Shown one piece after another: positions 55,010-63,728 of a DNA stretch of 64,000 nucleotides (its first letter is position 1; each line of letters opens with the position of its first letter). A program made the translations under genes and the position numbers. The stretch is taken from NCBI GenBank assembly GCA_014284505.1, contig JAAFYY010000001.1:7985845-8049844 (forward strand). Reading direction: 5' to 3'. This DNA comes from Streptacidiphilus sp. 4-A2. Its GTDB lineage: Bacteria > Actinomycetota > Actinomycetes > Streptomycetales > Streptomycetaceae. The notes beneath the pieces were generated by a model, which saw nothing but the letters and a program-made list of their open reading frames with translations, did not search any database and was not told the DNA's origin.

Positions 55010-56173
55010 ATGAGCACTGAGCCCACCTCCCCAGTCCCCGTGCCCGCAGCCGCGGGCGCCCCCCGCAAGCCGCGCGTCGCGATCGTCTTCGGCGGACGCA
55101 GCTCCGAGCACGCGATCTCGGTCTCCACGGCCGGCAGCGTGCTGCGCGCCATCGACCGTGACGCCTACGAGGTCCTGCCGATCGGCATCGCCGCCGACGG
55201 CCGTTGGGCGCTCACCGCCGACGAGCCCGACCGGATGGCGATCAGCGACGGCCGGCTGCCCTCCGTCGACGACATCGCCGAGTCGGCCGACGGCCAGGTC
55301 AACCTGCCCGCCAGCCCCACCGAGCGGGGCCTGGTCTACACCGAGCCCGGTGCCGTGCCCAAGGCCCTCGGCGAGGTCGACGTGGTCCTCCCGCTGCTGC
55401 ACGGCCCCTGGGGCGAGGACGGCACCGTCCAGGGCCTGCTGGAGCTGTCCGGAGTGCCGTACGTCGGCTCGGGCGTGCTGTCCAGCGCCGTCGGCATGGA
55501 CAAGGAGTACACCAAGCGGGTGCTCTCCTCGTTCGGGCTGCCGGTCGGCCCGTACACCGTGGTCCGCCCGCGCGAGTGGGCGAACCAGGACGCCCGCCCG
55601 GCGGTCCGGGAGCGGGTCGCCGAACTCGGCTACCCGGTCTTCGTGAAGCCCTGCCGGGCCGGTTCCAGCATCGGCATCACCCGGGTCACCGACCCGGCCG
55701 ACCTGGACGCGGCCATCGCCGAGGCCCGTCGGCACGACCCCAAGGTGATCATCGAGGCCGGTCTGGTCGGCCGCGAACTCGAATGCGGTGTCCTGGAGTT
55801 CGAGGACGGCCCGCGGGCCAGCCTGCCGGCCGAGGTGCTGGTCGGCGAGGGCTTCGACTTCTACGACTTCGAGGCCAAGTACATCGACTCCAGCGATGTG
55901 CGGATCCCGGCCGACCTGACCGGGGACGAGACCGCCCGGCTGCGCGCCCTGGCGGTCGAGGTCTTCGACGCCCTGGCCTGCGAGGGCCTGGCCCGGGTCG
56001 ACGTCTTCCTGCTGGCGGACGGCACCTTCGTGGTCAACGAGATCAACACCATGCCCGGCTTCACCCCGATCTCGGCCTTCCCGCGGATGTGGGAGGCCAC
56101 CGGCATCCCCTATCCGGAGCTGGTCGACCGGCTGATCCGGTCCGCGCTGCGCCGCTCCACCGGCCTGCGCTAG
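55010..56173 (+). CDS. ddl: Ddl, D-alanine--D-alanine ligase
   Basis: This ATP-grasp enzyme makes D-Ala-D-Ala for peptidoglycan. Intact, 387 residues with a longer central insert typical of actinobacterial Ddl. Seen are VAIVFGGRSSEHAISVSTAG, LPLLHGPWGEDGTVQGLLEL, VKPCRAGSSIGITRV, EAKYIDSSDVRIPADL and VNEINTMPGFTPISAFPRMW, covering the serine loop, omega loop and metal-binding Glu/Asn. It would be cytoplasmic. ATG follows a TAGTCT box. Downstream is a 19-bp terminator. Confidence 0.95.
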   Translation: MSTEPTSPVPVPAAAGAPRKPRVAIVFGGRSSEHAISVSTAGSVLRAIDRDAYEVLPIGIAADGRWALTADEPDRMAISDGRLPSVDDIAESADGQVNLPASPTERGLVYTEPGAVPKALGEVDVVLPLLHGPWGEDGTVQGLLELSGVPYVGSGVLSSAVGMDKEYTKRVLSSFGLPVGPYTVVRPREWANQDARPAVRERVAELGYPVFVKPCRAGSSIGITRVTDPADLDAAIAEARRHDPKVIIEAGLVGRELECGVLEFEDGPRASLPAEVLVGEGFDFYDFEAKYIDSSDVRIPADLTGDETARLRALAVEVFDALACEGLARVDVFLLADGTFVVNEINTMPGFTPISAFPRMWEATGIPYPELVDRLIRSALRRSTGLR

Positions 56174-56188
56174 GGCCGGGGCCCGCAC

Positions 56189-56231
56189 CGCCGCGGCCCG
56201 GCTCCCCTGGTGGGGGAGCCGGGCCGCGGCG
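56189..56231. terminator. 19-bp hairpin after ddl
   Basis: Arms 56189-56207 and 56213-56231 (CGCCGCGGCCCGGCTCCCC with its complement) pair perfectly around a 5-base loop. It lies between ddl and the opposing LppU-like gene. Confidence 0.9.
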
Positions 56232-56240
56232 TTCCCCGGC

Positions 56241-57142
56241 TCAGCTGTAGGTCGCCAGGCAGAGCACGAACTCGTCGCTGCCCTCCTGCTGGGTGTAGGA
56301 GGCGGAGGTGGACTGCGGGCAGCCGCTGTCGTCGGTGGTGTCGGCGAGCTTGTCGACCACCTTGTAGGTCCCCGGGGCGCAGGCCGTCACATGCACGTCC
56401 GGCTGCTGTCGCTGCCCTGGTTCTGCACGCAGTCACCACCGAGGCGTAGGTCGCGTCGCTGGACGAGGCGCTGATCCCGTAGACCACCAGCCCGATCACC
56501 GCCAGCGGCACCAGCAGCCCGATCGCGCCGGCCCGCAGCAGCAGCGGGCGGCCGAGCACCAACCGCCGCCCTCAAGGCCCGGGCCGGGCTCAGGCAGGGC
56601 CCTTGAACCTGCGGTAGGCGACCAGGTTTCTGGATCAGGGTGAACGGCGTGCGGAAGAACGACTGGGCGCCCCACCAGCCCTGGATCAGGGTCTGCGAGG
56701 AGAACGTGCGGACGCTGGCGATGCCGCAGGTGCGGCAGAACGGCCCGTGCCGCCGGCGCCACGACATCACGAACACCATGCCCCGGTGCGCGCGCACGGT
56801 GGCCGCCACGGCGGGCTGTGCCCCGCAGAAGTCGCACCTGAGCGCGCCCGTCGGGTACTGCGGCAGCGGCGGGAACGGGGCCTGCTGCGGGGCCTGCGCC
56901 TGCTGCGGGTACTGCTGCGGGCTTTGCTGCGGGCTTTGCTGCGGGCTCTGGAAATGCGGCTGCGGCTGCGGTTGCGGCTGTGGCTGCTGCGGGAACGACG
57001 GCTGCGGCTGCGGCGGGTACTGCGGCGGTGGGTACTGCGGCGGGTAAGGGCTGCCCTGGGCAGGAGCCTGCTGGGCATAGGGGTTTCCGGCAACCGGCTG
57101 GGCGTACGGATTGCCCGGAACCGGCTGGGGCGGGGTGGTCAT
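56241..57142 (-). CDS. LppU/SCO3897-like membrane protein with zinc ribbon and Pro/Gln-rich N-terminus
   Basis: The first 95 residues are a low-complexity Pro/Gln/Tyr region (NPYAQQAPAQGSPYPPQYPP, repeated PQQS). A zinc-ribbon-like pair follows (CDFCGAQPAV, FCRTCG), then a hydrophobic helix (LLVPLAVIGLVVYGI) and an extracytoplasmic LppU-like domain with DATYASVGDCVQNQG, TACAPGTYKVVDKLAD and FVLCLATYS. About 300 residues with at least three frame breaks (near 56640, 56570 and 56410). Topology: cytoplasmic N-terminus, external C-terminus. Function unknown. It runs opposite to ddl. Confidence 0.75.
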
Positions 57143-57278
57143 CGGAGCTACCTCGTCGCAGAAGTGTCTGTGGTTCGAACGTGGCGGACCTTATCGATCA
57201 GTGGCGGGAGCGGGTTTCGGGCCACGGATCGGATACGGAGCCGTTATCTGCGACGGGTCGGCTGCCGCCGGTCGGGCC

Positions 57279-57806
57279 TCAGAGGCAGTCGAAGACCGTG
57301 TCGGGGTCGACCGGGTCGGCCTTCTGGACCGGGCCTGCCAGCGCCGGCATCGGCCAGCTCTGGCCCTGGTAGGCGCCCGGGACGTCCACCTCGACGTAGG
57401 TGTTCTGCTTGACCGTGGTGAAGCGGAAGCCCCCGCCGGAGGTCTGCTGGGAGAGCCAGCACACGCCGTCCGAGACCACCGCGACCGAGTTGGTCTGCTT
57501 GGGGTCGTACTGGGGCGAGGCCGGGTTCATCGCGCCCGGCTCGGCCACCCCGCAGCGGAGCACGATTGCCGGGTCGCCCCAGGCCGCTGTGTCCGGCGAG
57601 GCCGGGGTGGTGCTGCGGCGCTTGTGCCCCAGCAGCGTCTGCGGCAGCCGCGCCTGGAGCGCCGCGCACTGCGCGGAGGCGGCCCCGCTGGTGGTCGGTG
57701 CGGCCACCCCGACCGCGCCGGAGCCGCCGGAGCAGCCGGCCAGCGTGGCCAGGACCGCCACGGCGGCCGCGGGCAGGAAGACGGGACGCCTGGTGAATAT
57801 CCGCAC
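57279..57806 (-). CDS. DUF3515-like lipoprotein
   Basis: An intact 175-residue lipoprotein: a basic start (MRIFTRRPVF), a hydrophobic core, and lipobox LAGC at residues 22-25. The mature part shows CAALQARLPQTLLGHKRR, WGDPAIVLRCGVAEP, VCWLSQ and FRFTTVKQNTYVEVDVPGAY, a pattern I associate with the DUF3515 family of actinobacteria. It would be anchored on the outer face of the membrane. It lies between an LppU-like gene and a Lrp-domain gene, all on the minus strand. Function unknown. Confidence 0.78.
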   Translation of the reverse strand: MRIFTRRPVFLPAAAVAVLATLAGCSGGSGAVGVAAPTTSGAASAQCAALQARLPQTLLGHKRRSTTPASPDTAAWGDPAIVLRCGVAEPGAMNPASPQYDPKQTNSVAVVSDGVCWLSQQTSGGGFRFTTVKQNTYVEVDVPGAYQGQSWPMPALAGPVQKADPVDPDTVFDCL

Positions 57807-57825
57807 CAGGCGATGGTAGAGGTGG

Positions 57826-58059
57826 CTAGAGATTCACCACCGGGCAGGTCAGGGTCCGGGTGATGCCGTCGACCTTCTGGATCTGTGCCACTACCAGCTT
57901 CCCCAGGTCGTCCACGGTGGTGGATTCCGCGCGGACGATCACGTCATAGGGGCCGGTGACGTCCTCGGCCTGAGTCACTCCCGGGATCTCGGAGATCATT
58001 TCGGCTACGGCAGTCGCCTTGCCGACCTCGGTCTGGATGAGGATGTATGCCTTTACCAC
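57826..58059 (-). CDS. Stand-alone Lrp/AsnC ligand-binding (RAM) domain protein
   Basis: Intact, 77 residues: MVKAYILIQTEVGKATAVAE, the core GVTQAEDVTGPYDVIVRAES and VDGITRTLTCPVV. It is the RAM domain of Lrp/AsnC regulators without the DNA-binding helix-turn-helix. Such small proteins bind amino acids or modulate full-length Lrp proteins by mixed oligomers. It is divergent from thiL across 266 bases that hold their promoters. Confidence 0.88.
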   Translation of the reverse strand: MVKAYILIQTEVGKATAVAEMISEIPGVTQAEDVTGPYDVIVRAESTTVDDLGKLVVAQIQKVDGITRTLTCPVVNL

Positions 58060-58325
58060 GGTGGACCCCCAAGCGGCTCGGTGCAGAGATCGTGCGAGTT
58101 GTGCTTTTCAGGTGCGGGTCGTGCTCTTTCAAGAGTGCGTCCTTCAGGGAAGGTGCGCTCCAGGAGTCCGCCACGCTATCGCGCGGCGTACCCCGGGGGA
58201 GCCCCCCGACACCCTTCAGGGCGTACGCTGCGCGCGGGAGCGTAGCGGCCGGACCCGTACGGCCGTCCCCGGAAGTCACCCAGCGGACCGGCCCCGGGGG
58301 CGGGGCACTCTCAGGAAGGACCCAG

Positions 58326-59288
58326 ATGCAGGGCACCGTCGGCGAGCTCGGCGAGTTCGGACTGATCCGGCAGCTGACCTCAAGGCTGCCGCGGACCGCC
58401 GCGGTCGAGCTAGGCCCGGGCGACGACGCGGCCGTCGTGGCCGCGCCCGACGGCCGGGTGGTCGCCACCACGGACGTCCTGCTGGAGGGCCGGCACTTCC
58501 GCCGGGACTGGTCCACCGCCTACGACGTGGGCCGCAAGTCCGCCGCGCAGAACCTCGCCGACATCGCGGCGATGGGCGCCACCCCGACCGCGCTGCTGCT
58601 GGGCCTGGTCGCCCCGGCCGACCTGCCCGCCACCTGGGCGCTGGAACTGATGGACGGCATCAGGGACGAGTGCCAGGTCGCCGGTGCCGCCGTGGTCGGC
58701 GGCGACGTGGTCCGCGGCGACACCATCACCGTCGCCATCACCGCGCTCGGTGACCTCCAGGGCCGCCCGCCGGTGACCCGCTCCGGTGCCCGCCCGGGCG
58801 ACCTGGTCGCGGTGACCGGCTGGCTGGGCTGGTCCGCCGCCGGACTGACCGTGCTCTCCCGGGGCTTCCGCTCGCCCCGGGCCTTTGTCGAGGCGCACCG
58901 CCGCCCCGAGCCGCCCTACCACGCCGGCCCGGCCGCCGCCCGGCTCGGCGCGACCTCGATGATCGACGTCAGCGACGGCCTGGTGGCCGACCTGGGCCAT
59001 GTCGCGGAGGCCAGCGCTGTGCACATAGACCTGCGGGCGGCCGACTTCGACATCCCCGCGCAGATGTCGGACATCGGCCAGGCGGTCGGAGTGGATCCGA
59101 TCAGCTGGGTGCTCTCCGGCGGTGAGGACCACGCGCTGGTCGCCACCTTCCCGGCGGACACCCACCTGCCCTCCCGCTGGCGGGTGGTGGGTGAGGTCAC
59201 CCGCCCCGCCGGGCTCTCCAAGACCGGCACCGTCACCGTCGACGGCGCGCCCTGGGACGCCACCGGCGGCTGGGACCACTTCGGCTGA
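58326..59288 (+). CDS. thiL: ThiL, thiamine-monophosphate kinase
   Basis: ThiL phosphorylates thiamine phosphate to ThDP, the cofactor of IlvB. Intact at 320 residues. It starts MQGTVGELGEFGLI; the metal/ATP motifs are LGPGDDAAVV, TTDVLLEGRHF, SAAQNLADIAAMGATP and GGDVVRGDTITVAI; the C-terminal half has IDVSDGLVADLGH and WVLSGGEDHALVATF. This is the AIRS/PurM-fold order. ATG after AGGAAGG. The gap on the left shares space with the divergent Lrp-type gene. Confidence 0.94.
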   Translation: MQGTVGELGEFGLIRQLTSRLPRTAAVELGPGDDAAVVAAPDGRVVATTDVLLEGRHFRRDWSTAYDVGRKSAAQNLADIAAMGATPTALLLGLVAPADLPATWALELMDGIRDECQVAGAAVVGGDVVRGDTITVAITALGDLQGRPPVTRSGARPGDLVAVTGWLGWSAAGLTVLSRGFRSPRAFVEAHRRPEPPYHAGPAAARLGATSMIDVSDGLVADLGHVAEASAVHIDLRAADFDIPAQMSDIGQAVGVDPISWVLSGGEDHALVATFPADTHLPSRWRVVGEVTRPAGLSKTGTVTVDGAPWDATGGWDHFG

Positions 59289-59431
59289 CCACCGCCCCCG
59301 CGCGGCCCGGCTCCCCACGGCTCGGTTCCCACGGCCCGGCTCCCGCCGCGGCCCGGAGACGGGCGAATCGGACGGACCGGCAATTGCCGGACGCAGCCCT
59401 GCATAACGGTGCTTTTGCATAAGCTGCACCC

Positions 59432-60457
59432 ATGCGAATCGGAGTGCTGACCAGCGGCGGCGACTGCCCCGGACTGAACGCGGTGATCCGCTCGGTGGTG
59501 CACCGGGCGGTGGCCGACCACGGCGACACCGTCATCGGCATCGAGGACGGCTTCCTCGGCCTGATCGAGGGCCGGGCCCGGCCGCTCGGCCTGGACGACG
59601 TCCAGGGCATCCTCACCCGCGGCGGCACCGTCCTCGGCTCCGCCCGGGTGGCCAGGGACCGGCTGCGCGACGGCGTCGCCCGGGCCGCCGGGCTGCGCCG
59701 CGCCCTCGGCCTCGACGCCCTCGTCGCCATCGGCGGCGAGGGCACGCTGATGGCCGCCCAGCTCTTCAGCGAGGCCGGGATGCCGGTGGTGGCCGTCCCC
59801 AAGACCATCGACAACGACATCGACGCCACCGACGTCACCTTCGGCCACGACACCGCGGTCCATGTCGCCACCGAGGCCATCGACCGGCTGAAGTCCACCG
59901 CCGAGTCCCACCAGCGGGTGATGGTGGTCGAGCTCATGGGCCGGCACACCGGGTGGATCACCCTGCACGCGGGGATGGCCGGGGGCGCCCACGGCATCCT
60001 CATCCCGGAGCGGCCCTTCGACGTCGAGGAGGTGTGCCAGATGGTCGAGGAGCGCTTCTCGCGCGGCAAGAAGTTCGCCATCGTGGCCGTCGCCGAGGGC
60101 GCCGAGCCCCGTCCCGGCACCATGCGCTTCGCCCACGGCGACACCGACGCCTTCGGCCACCGGCTCTTCGGCGGCATCGGCTCCCGGCTCGCGGGCGAGA
60201 TCGCGCAGTGGATCGGCAAGGAGTCCAAGCCGGTCATCCTCGGCCACGTCCAGCGCGGCGGCACCCCCACCGCCCAGGACCGGGTGCTCGCGACCCGCTT
60301 CGGCTGGCACGCGGTCGAGGCCGCGCACAAGGGCGCCTACGGCCATATGACGGCCCTGCGCGGCACCGACATCCAGCTGGTGCCGATCGCCGACGCGGTG
60401 ACCCGGCTGAAGACGGTCCCGGAGAGCCGCTGGACCGAGGCCGAGGCGGTGCTCTAG
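59432..60457 (+). CDS. pfkA: 6-phosphofructokinase, ATP-dependent type
   Basis: The glycolytic kinase phosphorylates fructose 6-phosphate. Intact, 341 residues. Motifs are MRIGVLTSGGDCPGLNAVIR, VAIGGEGTLMAAQLF, VPKTIDNDIDATD, ELMGRHTGWITLHAGMAGG, IPERPFDVEE and LGHVQRGGTPTAQDRVLATR. The residue that distinguishes ATP from PPi use is Gly (GGEGT) rather than Asp, so ATP is the likely donor, although Lys of PKTIDND is shared with PPi enzymes. ATG is preceded by CATAAG at 59418 and no ribosome site. It lies between thiL and thiD, unrelated in pathway. Confidence 0.93.
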   Translation: MRIGVLTSGGDCPGLNAVIRSVVHRAVADHGDTVIGIEDGFLGLIEGRARPLGLDDVQGILTRGGTVLGSARVARDRLRDGVARAAGLRRALGLDALVAIGGEGTLMAAQLFSEAGMPVVAVPKTIDNDIDATDVTFGHDTAVHVATEAIDRLKSTAESHQRVMVVELMGRHTGWITLHAGMAGGAHGILIPERPFDVEEVCQMVEERFSRGKKFAIVAVAEGAEPRPGTMRFAHGDTDAFGHRLFGGIGSRLAGEIAQWIGKESKPVILGHVQRGGTPTAQDRVLATRFGWHAVEAAHKGAYGHMTALRGTDIQLVPIADAVTRLKTVPESRWTEAEAVL

Positions 60458-60486
60458 CCGGGAGCCGGGCGGACCGGCCGGACGGA

Positions 60487-60492
60487 TAGGTT
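60487..60492 (+). promoter_or_regulatory. Possible -10 element (TAGGTT), leaderless thiD
   Basis: TAGGTT lies 6 bases before the thiD ATG with no ribosome site between. No -35 was identified. Confidence 0.35.
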
Positions 60493-60498
60493 GGACCC

Positions 60499-61344
60499 AT
60501 GTCGATCGTTCCTCCCAGCACCCCGCCGTCCGCCCGGCCCGCGCCCGTCGCCCCGCCCCGGGTGCTCACCGTGGCCGGATCCGACTCCGGCGGCGGAGCG
60601 GGCATCCAGGCCGACCTGAAGACCATGCTGGCGCTCGGCGTCCACGGCATGAGCGTGATCACCGCGGTCACCGCGCAGAACTCGATCGGGGTCCAGGGCT
60701 ACTGGGAGCTTCCGGCCGAGGCCGTGCGGGAGCAGTTCCGCAGCGTGGCCGACGACATCGGCGTGCAGGCGGTGAAGACCGGGATGCTGGCCTCGGCCGA
60801 GCTGGTGCGCACCGTCGCCGAGCTGCTGGCCGGGCTGGACCCGGCGGTGCCGGTGGTGGTCGACCCGGTCGGGGTCTCCAAGCACGGCGACGCGCTGCTG
60901 GCCGAATCGGCGGTGTCGGTGCTGCGCGGGCAGCTGCTGCCGCTGGCCACCGTGGTCACCCCCAACCTGCACGAGGTGGCGCAGCTCACCGGGATCACCG
61001 TCACCGGCGAGAAGGGGATGCCCGACGCCGCCAGGGCGCTCCAGGACCTCGGCGCGCGCTGGGCCCTGGTCAAGGGCGGGCACCTGCCGGGGGAGGCCGC
61101 CGACCTGCTGCGCGGTCCCGACGGCGCGGAGCACTGGTTCCGGGCCGGACGCTACGACAACCGGCACACCCACGGCACCGGCTGCACCCTGGCCAGCGCC
61201 GTCGCCGCACAGCTGGCCCTGGGCCTGGCCGTGCCCGAGGCGGTGGCCGCCGCCAAGGCCTATGTCACCGGCGCCATCGCCGGCGGCTTCGCCCTGGGCG
61301 CCGGCATCGGCCCGGTCGACCACGGCTGGCGTCTGCGCGGCTGA
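60499..61344 (+). CDS. thiD: ThiD, hydroxymethylpyrimidine (phosphate) kinase
   Basis: ThiD phosphorylates HMP and HMP-phosphate in thiamine synthesis. Intact, 281 residues of the ribokinase fold. Motifs: VLTVAGSDSGGGAGIQADLK, MSVITAVTAQNS, VKTGMLASAELV, VVDPVGVSKHGDALL, TPNLHEVAQLTG and the anion hole/catalytic base HTHGTGCTLASAVAAQLALG. A Pro-rich N-terminus of about 20 residues precedes the fold. It works with ThiL upstream. A pair of hairpins follows. Confidence 0.94.
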   Translation: MSIVPPSTPPSARPAPVAPPRVLTVAGSDSGGGAGIQADLKTMLALGVHGMSVITAVTAQNSIGVQGYWELPAEAVREQFRSVADDIGVQAVKTGMLASAELVRTVAELLAGLDPAVPVVVDPVGVSKHGDALLAESAVSVLRGQLLPLATVVTPNLHEVAQLTGITVTGEKGMPDAARALQDLGARWALVKGGHLPGEAADLLRGPDGAEHWFRAGRYDNRHTHGTGCTLASAVAAQLALGLAVPEAVAAAKAYVTGAIAGGFALGAGIGPVDHGWRLRG

Positions 61345-61395
61345 ACCCACCCGGCTGAACTACAGGCGGCTGAACCCACCGGCTGAATCCACGCA

Positions 61396-61438
61396 GGCCG
61401 AAGCCCCGGCCGCCGCAGGGCGGACCGGGGCTTCGGCC
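61396..61438. terminator. 14-bp hairpin between thiD and rpmB
   Basis: GGCCGAAGCCCCGG pairs perfectly with CCGGGGCTTCGGCC around a 15-base loop. It is the first of two stem-loops in the convergent gap. Confidence 0.85.
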
Positions 61439-61449
61439 CTGGAAGCAAA

Positions 61450-61489
61450 GCAGTGGACCGGCCCACCCTCAGGTGGACCGGTCCACTGC
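61450..61489. terminator. Second hairpin between thiD and rpmB
   Basis: GCAGTGGACCGG pairs with CCGGTCCACTGC around a 16-base loop that itself holds a CCACC/GGTGG pairing. It lies 23 bases from the rpmB stop and likely terminates rpmB. Confidence 0.82.
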
Positions 61490-61512
61490 GAAGCCGATGA
61501 AAGGTGGCCGCG

Positions 61513-61698
61513 TCAGCGCGACACCTTGCCGGCCTTGATGCACGAGGTGCAGACGTTGAGCCGCTTCGGCGTCCGCCCAATCACAGCGCGCACCGTCTGA
61601 ATGTTGGGGTTCCAACGACGACGGGTACGGCGGTGCGAGTGGGAGATGTTGTTGCCGAAGCCCGGCCCCTTGCCGCAGACGTCGCAGTTGGCAGCCAC
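61513..61698 (-). CDS. rpmB: RpmB, 50S ribosomal protein L28
   Basis: A complete 61-residue L28. It begins with GTG as MAANCDVCGKGPGFGNNISH, then SHRRTRRRWNPNIQTVRAVI and GRTPKRLNVCTSCIKAGKVS. Cys pairs CDVC and CTSC make it the zinc-binding (C+) paralogue form. The frame stays open upstream as chance continuation, and the GTG was chosen by family length and an upstream GGAGTGACT. It is divergent from the DAK-domain gene, the usual actinobacterial arrangement. Confidence 0.95.
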   Translation of the reverse strand: MAANCDVCGKGPGFGNNISHSHRRTRRRWNPNIQTVRAVIGRTPKRLNVCTSCIKAGKVSR

Positions 61699-61956
61699 GG
61701 GAGTCACTCCAAAGACTTCAGATGCACTTACATTGACAACCCCGGGTGGCGCGGAGGCCGTGGTAGCGGGTACCGCGCTGCTACCTGGGGCTGGCCCGGA
61801 GGGATCCGGGCAACCGGAGCAGCATACATGGGCTTGCTCCGTACAGCGAAAGTACCACGACCCGGGCCGAAGCCCCGCATCCGGTCGCGGACGACGGGCC
61901 GGGGGACTGTGCGGATAACCTGCCCTGGAGCCCCCTCGTACCCAAGGAGACACCCG

Positions 61957-63607
61957 GTGCTGGACACCCTCGACGCTCCGGCGGTACGCACCTGGTGCAG
62001 GCTCTCGCTGGCCGCCCTCGGCCAGGCCCGCGAGGAGATCGACGCCCTCAACGTCTACCCCGTCCCAGACGGCGACACCGGCACCAACCTCTACCTGACC
62101 GTGGAGTCGGCCACCGAGGAGGTGGACCGGCTGTTCGGCGCCACGGTGGCGGTCCCCACCTCCGCCGAGGCGCTGCGGGCCATGGCGCACGGCGCGCTGC
62201 TCGGCGCGCGCGGCAACTCCGGGGTGATCCTGGCGCAGCTGCTGCGCGGCATCGCGGCCGCCTTCGGCGCCGACCCGGCCGCCGACGCCGCCACCCTGGG
62301 CCGCGCCCTGCGCCGTGCCGCCGACGCGGGCTACGAGGCGGTGGCGCAGCCGGTCGAGGGGACGGTACTGACGGTGGCGGCGGCCGCGGCCGGCGCCGCC
62401 GAGCTCGCCGCCGCCGCACCCGGGGCGGACCTGCCGACCGTGGCCAGGGCGGTCTACGAGGCCGCCTGCGCCGCCCTGGCCCGCACCCCCGGGCAGCTGC
62501 CGGTGCTGGAGCGGGCCGGAGTGGTGGACGCGGGCGGCCGGGGCCTGGTCGCGGTGCTCGGCGCGCTCGCCGACGCCGTCGGCGGCCACCGCCCGATGGG
62601 CCCGCTCGCGCTGGCCGGGCACCGCGCGGCCGACCCGCTCCCCGGCGGCCCGCACCGCTCCGCCCCGGGCACCCCCGGCTACGAGGTGGTCTATCTGCTG
62701 GACGCCGAGGACGACCGGCTCCCGGCGCTGCGGGCGGCCCTGGCCGGGCTCGGCGACTCGCTGGTGGTCGTCGGCGGCGACGGACTGTGGAACGTCCACG
62801 TGCATGTGGACGACCCCGGCGCGGCCGTCGAGGCCGGGATCGCGGCCGGGCGCCCGCACCGGATCAGGATCACCCACTTCGCCGCCGCCGCGGCCGCCGA
62901 GGCCGGCTCCGGCGACTACCACGACCCGGCCGACCCGGCCGCCGGACACCGGGGGGTGGTCTGCGTGGTGCACGGCCAGGGCCTGGCCGGCCTGTGCGCC
63001 GACTCCGGCGCCACCGTGCTGGTCGCCGACCCCGACCGGCGCCCGTCCAGCACCGAGCTCGCGGCCGCGATCCGCCGGGCCCGGGCCCCCGAGGTGGTGC
63101 TGCTGCTCAACGACACCGAGCTGCGCGCGGCGGCCGGGGCCGCGGCCGAGCAGCTGCGGCGCGAGGGGGTGCGGGTCGCGGTCATCCCCACCCGCTCCCC
63201 GGTCCAGGGCCTGTCCGCGCTCGCCGTCCACGAGCCGGGCCGCCGCTTCGACGAGGACGTGGTCGCCATGACCTCCGCCGCCGGGGCCACCCGCTACGCC
63301 GAACTCGCGGTCGCCGAGGGCGAGTCCTGGACCATGGCGGGCGTCTGCCAGGCGGGCGACGTGCTCGGGCTGATCGACGGCGATGTCGCGGTGATCGGCT
63401 CGGAGACCTCCGCCACCGCCGGGATCGTGCTGGACCGGATGCTCGCGGCCGGCGGCGAGCTGGTCACCCTGATCCTCGGCGAGGGCGTGCCGGACACCCT
63501 CGGCGACCACCTGGTGGGCCATGTCCGCCGGGCCCACCCGGTCGTGGACACCGTGGTCTACCAGGGCGGACAGGGCGTCGTCGCCGCTGCTCATCGGTGT
63601 CGAGTGA
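61957..63607 (+). CDS. DAK2/DhaL-domain protein (YloV/FakA-like)
   Basis: About 550 residues. The N-terminal DhaL nucleotide domain has ALNVYPVPDGDTGTNLYLTV with the Mg-binding aspartates, HGALLGARGNSGVILAQLLR and QPVEGTVLTVAAAA, then ERAGVVDAGGRGLVAVLGAL. The C-terminal part has VVVGGDGLWNVHVHVDDPG and a DegV-like region ending near LGEGVPDTLGDHL. FakA-type proteins phosphorylate fatty acids bound by FakB, but streptomycete members are uncharacterised. GTG start, with AAGGAG upstream. One break near 63575; the corrected end is PLLIGVE. recG follows, as in many Gram-positives. Confidence 0.85.
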
Positions 63608-63728
63608 GTCGGGGGTGTCGAGTGGGCCGGGGGTGTCGTGGGTCGGCGGGGAAATGTCGGTGCCGTGGTAAGGCTGTGGTGTCCGGAGCAACGGCGACCG
63701 GAGCGATGACGAGGAGGAGGCGGAACAG

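Noticed and set aside
59432..60457. PPi-dependent phosphofructokinase
   Set aside because: The discriminating position is Gly (GGEGT), as in ATP enzymes. Lys in PKTIDND alone is common in actinobacterial ATP enzymes.
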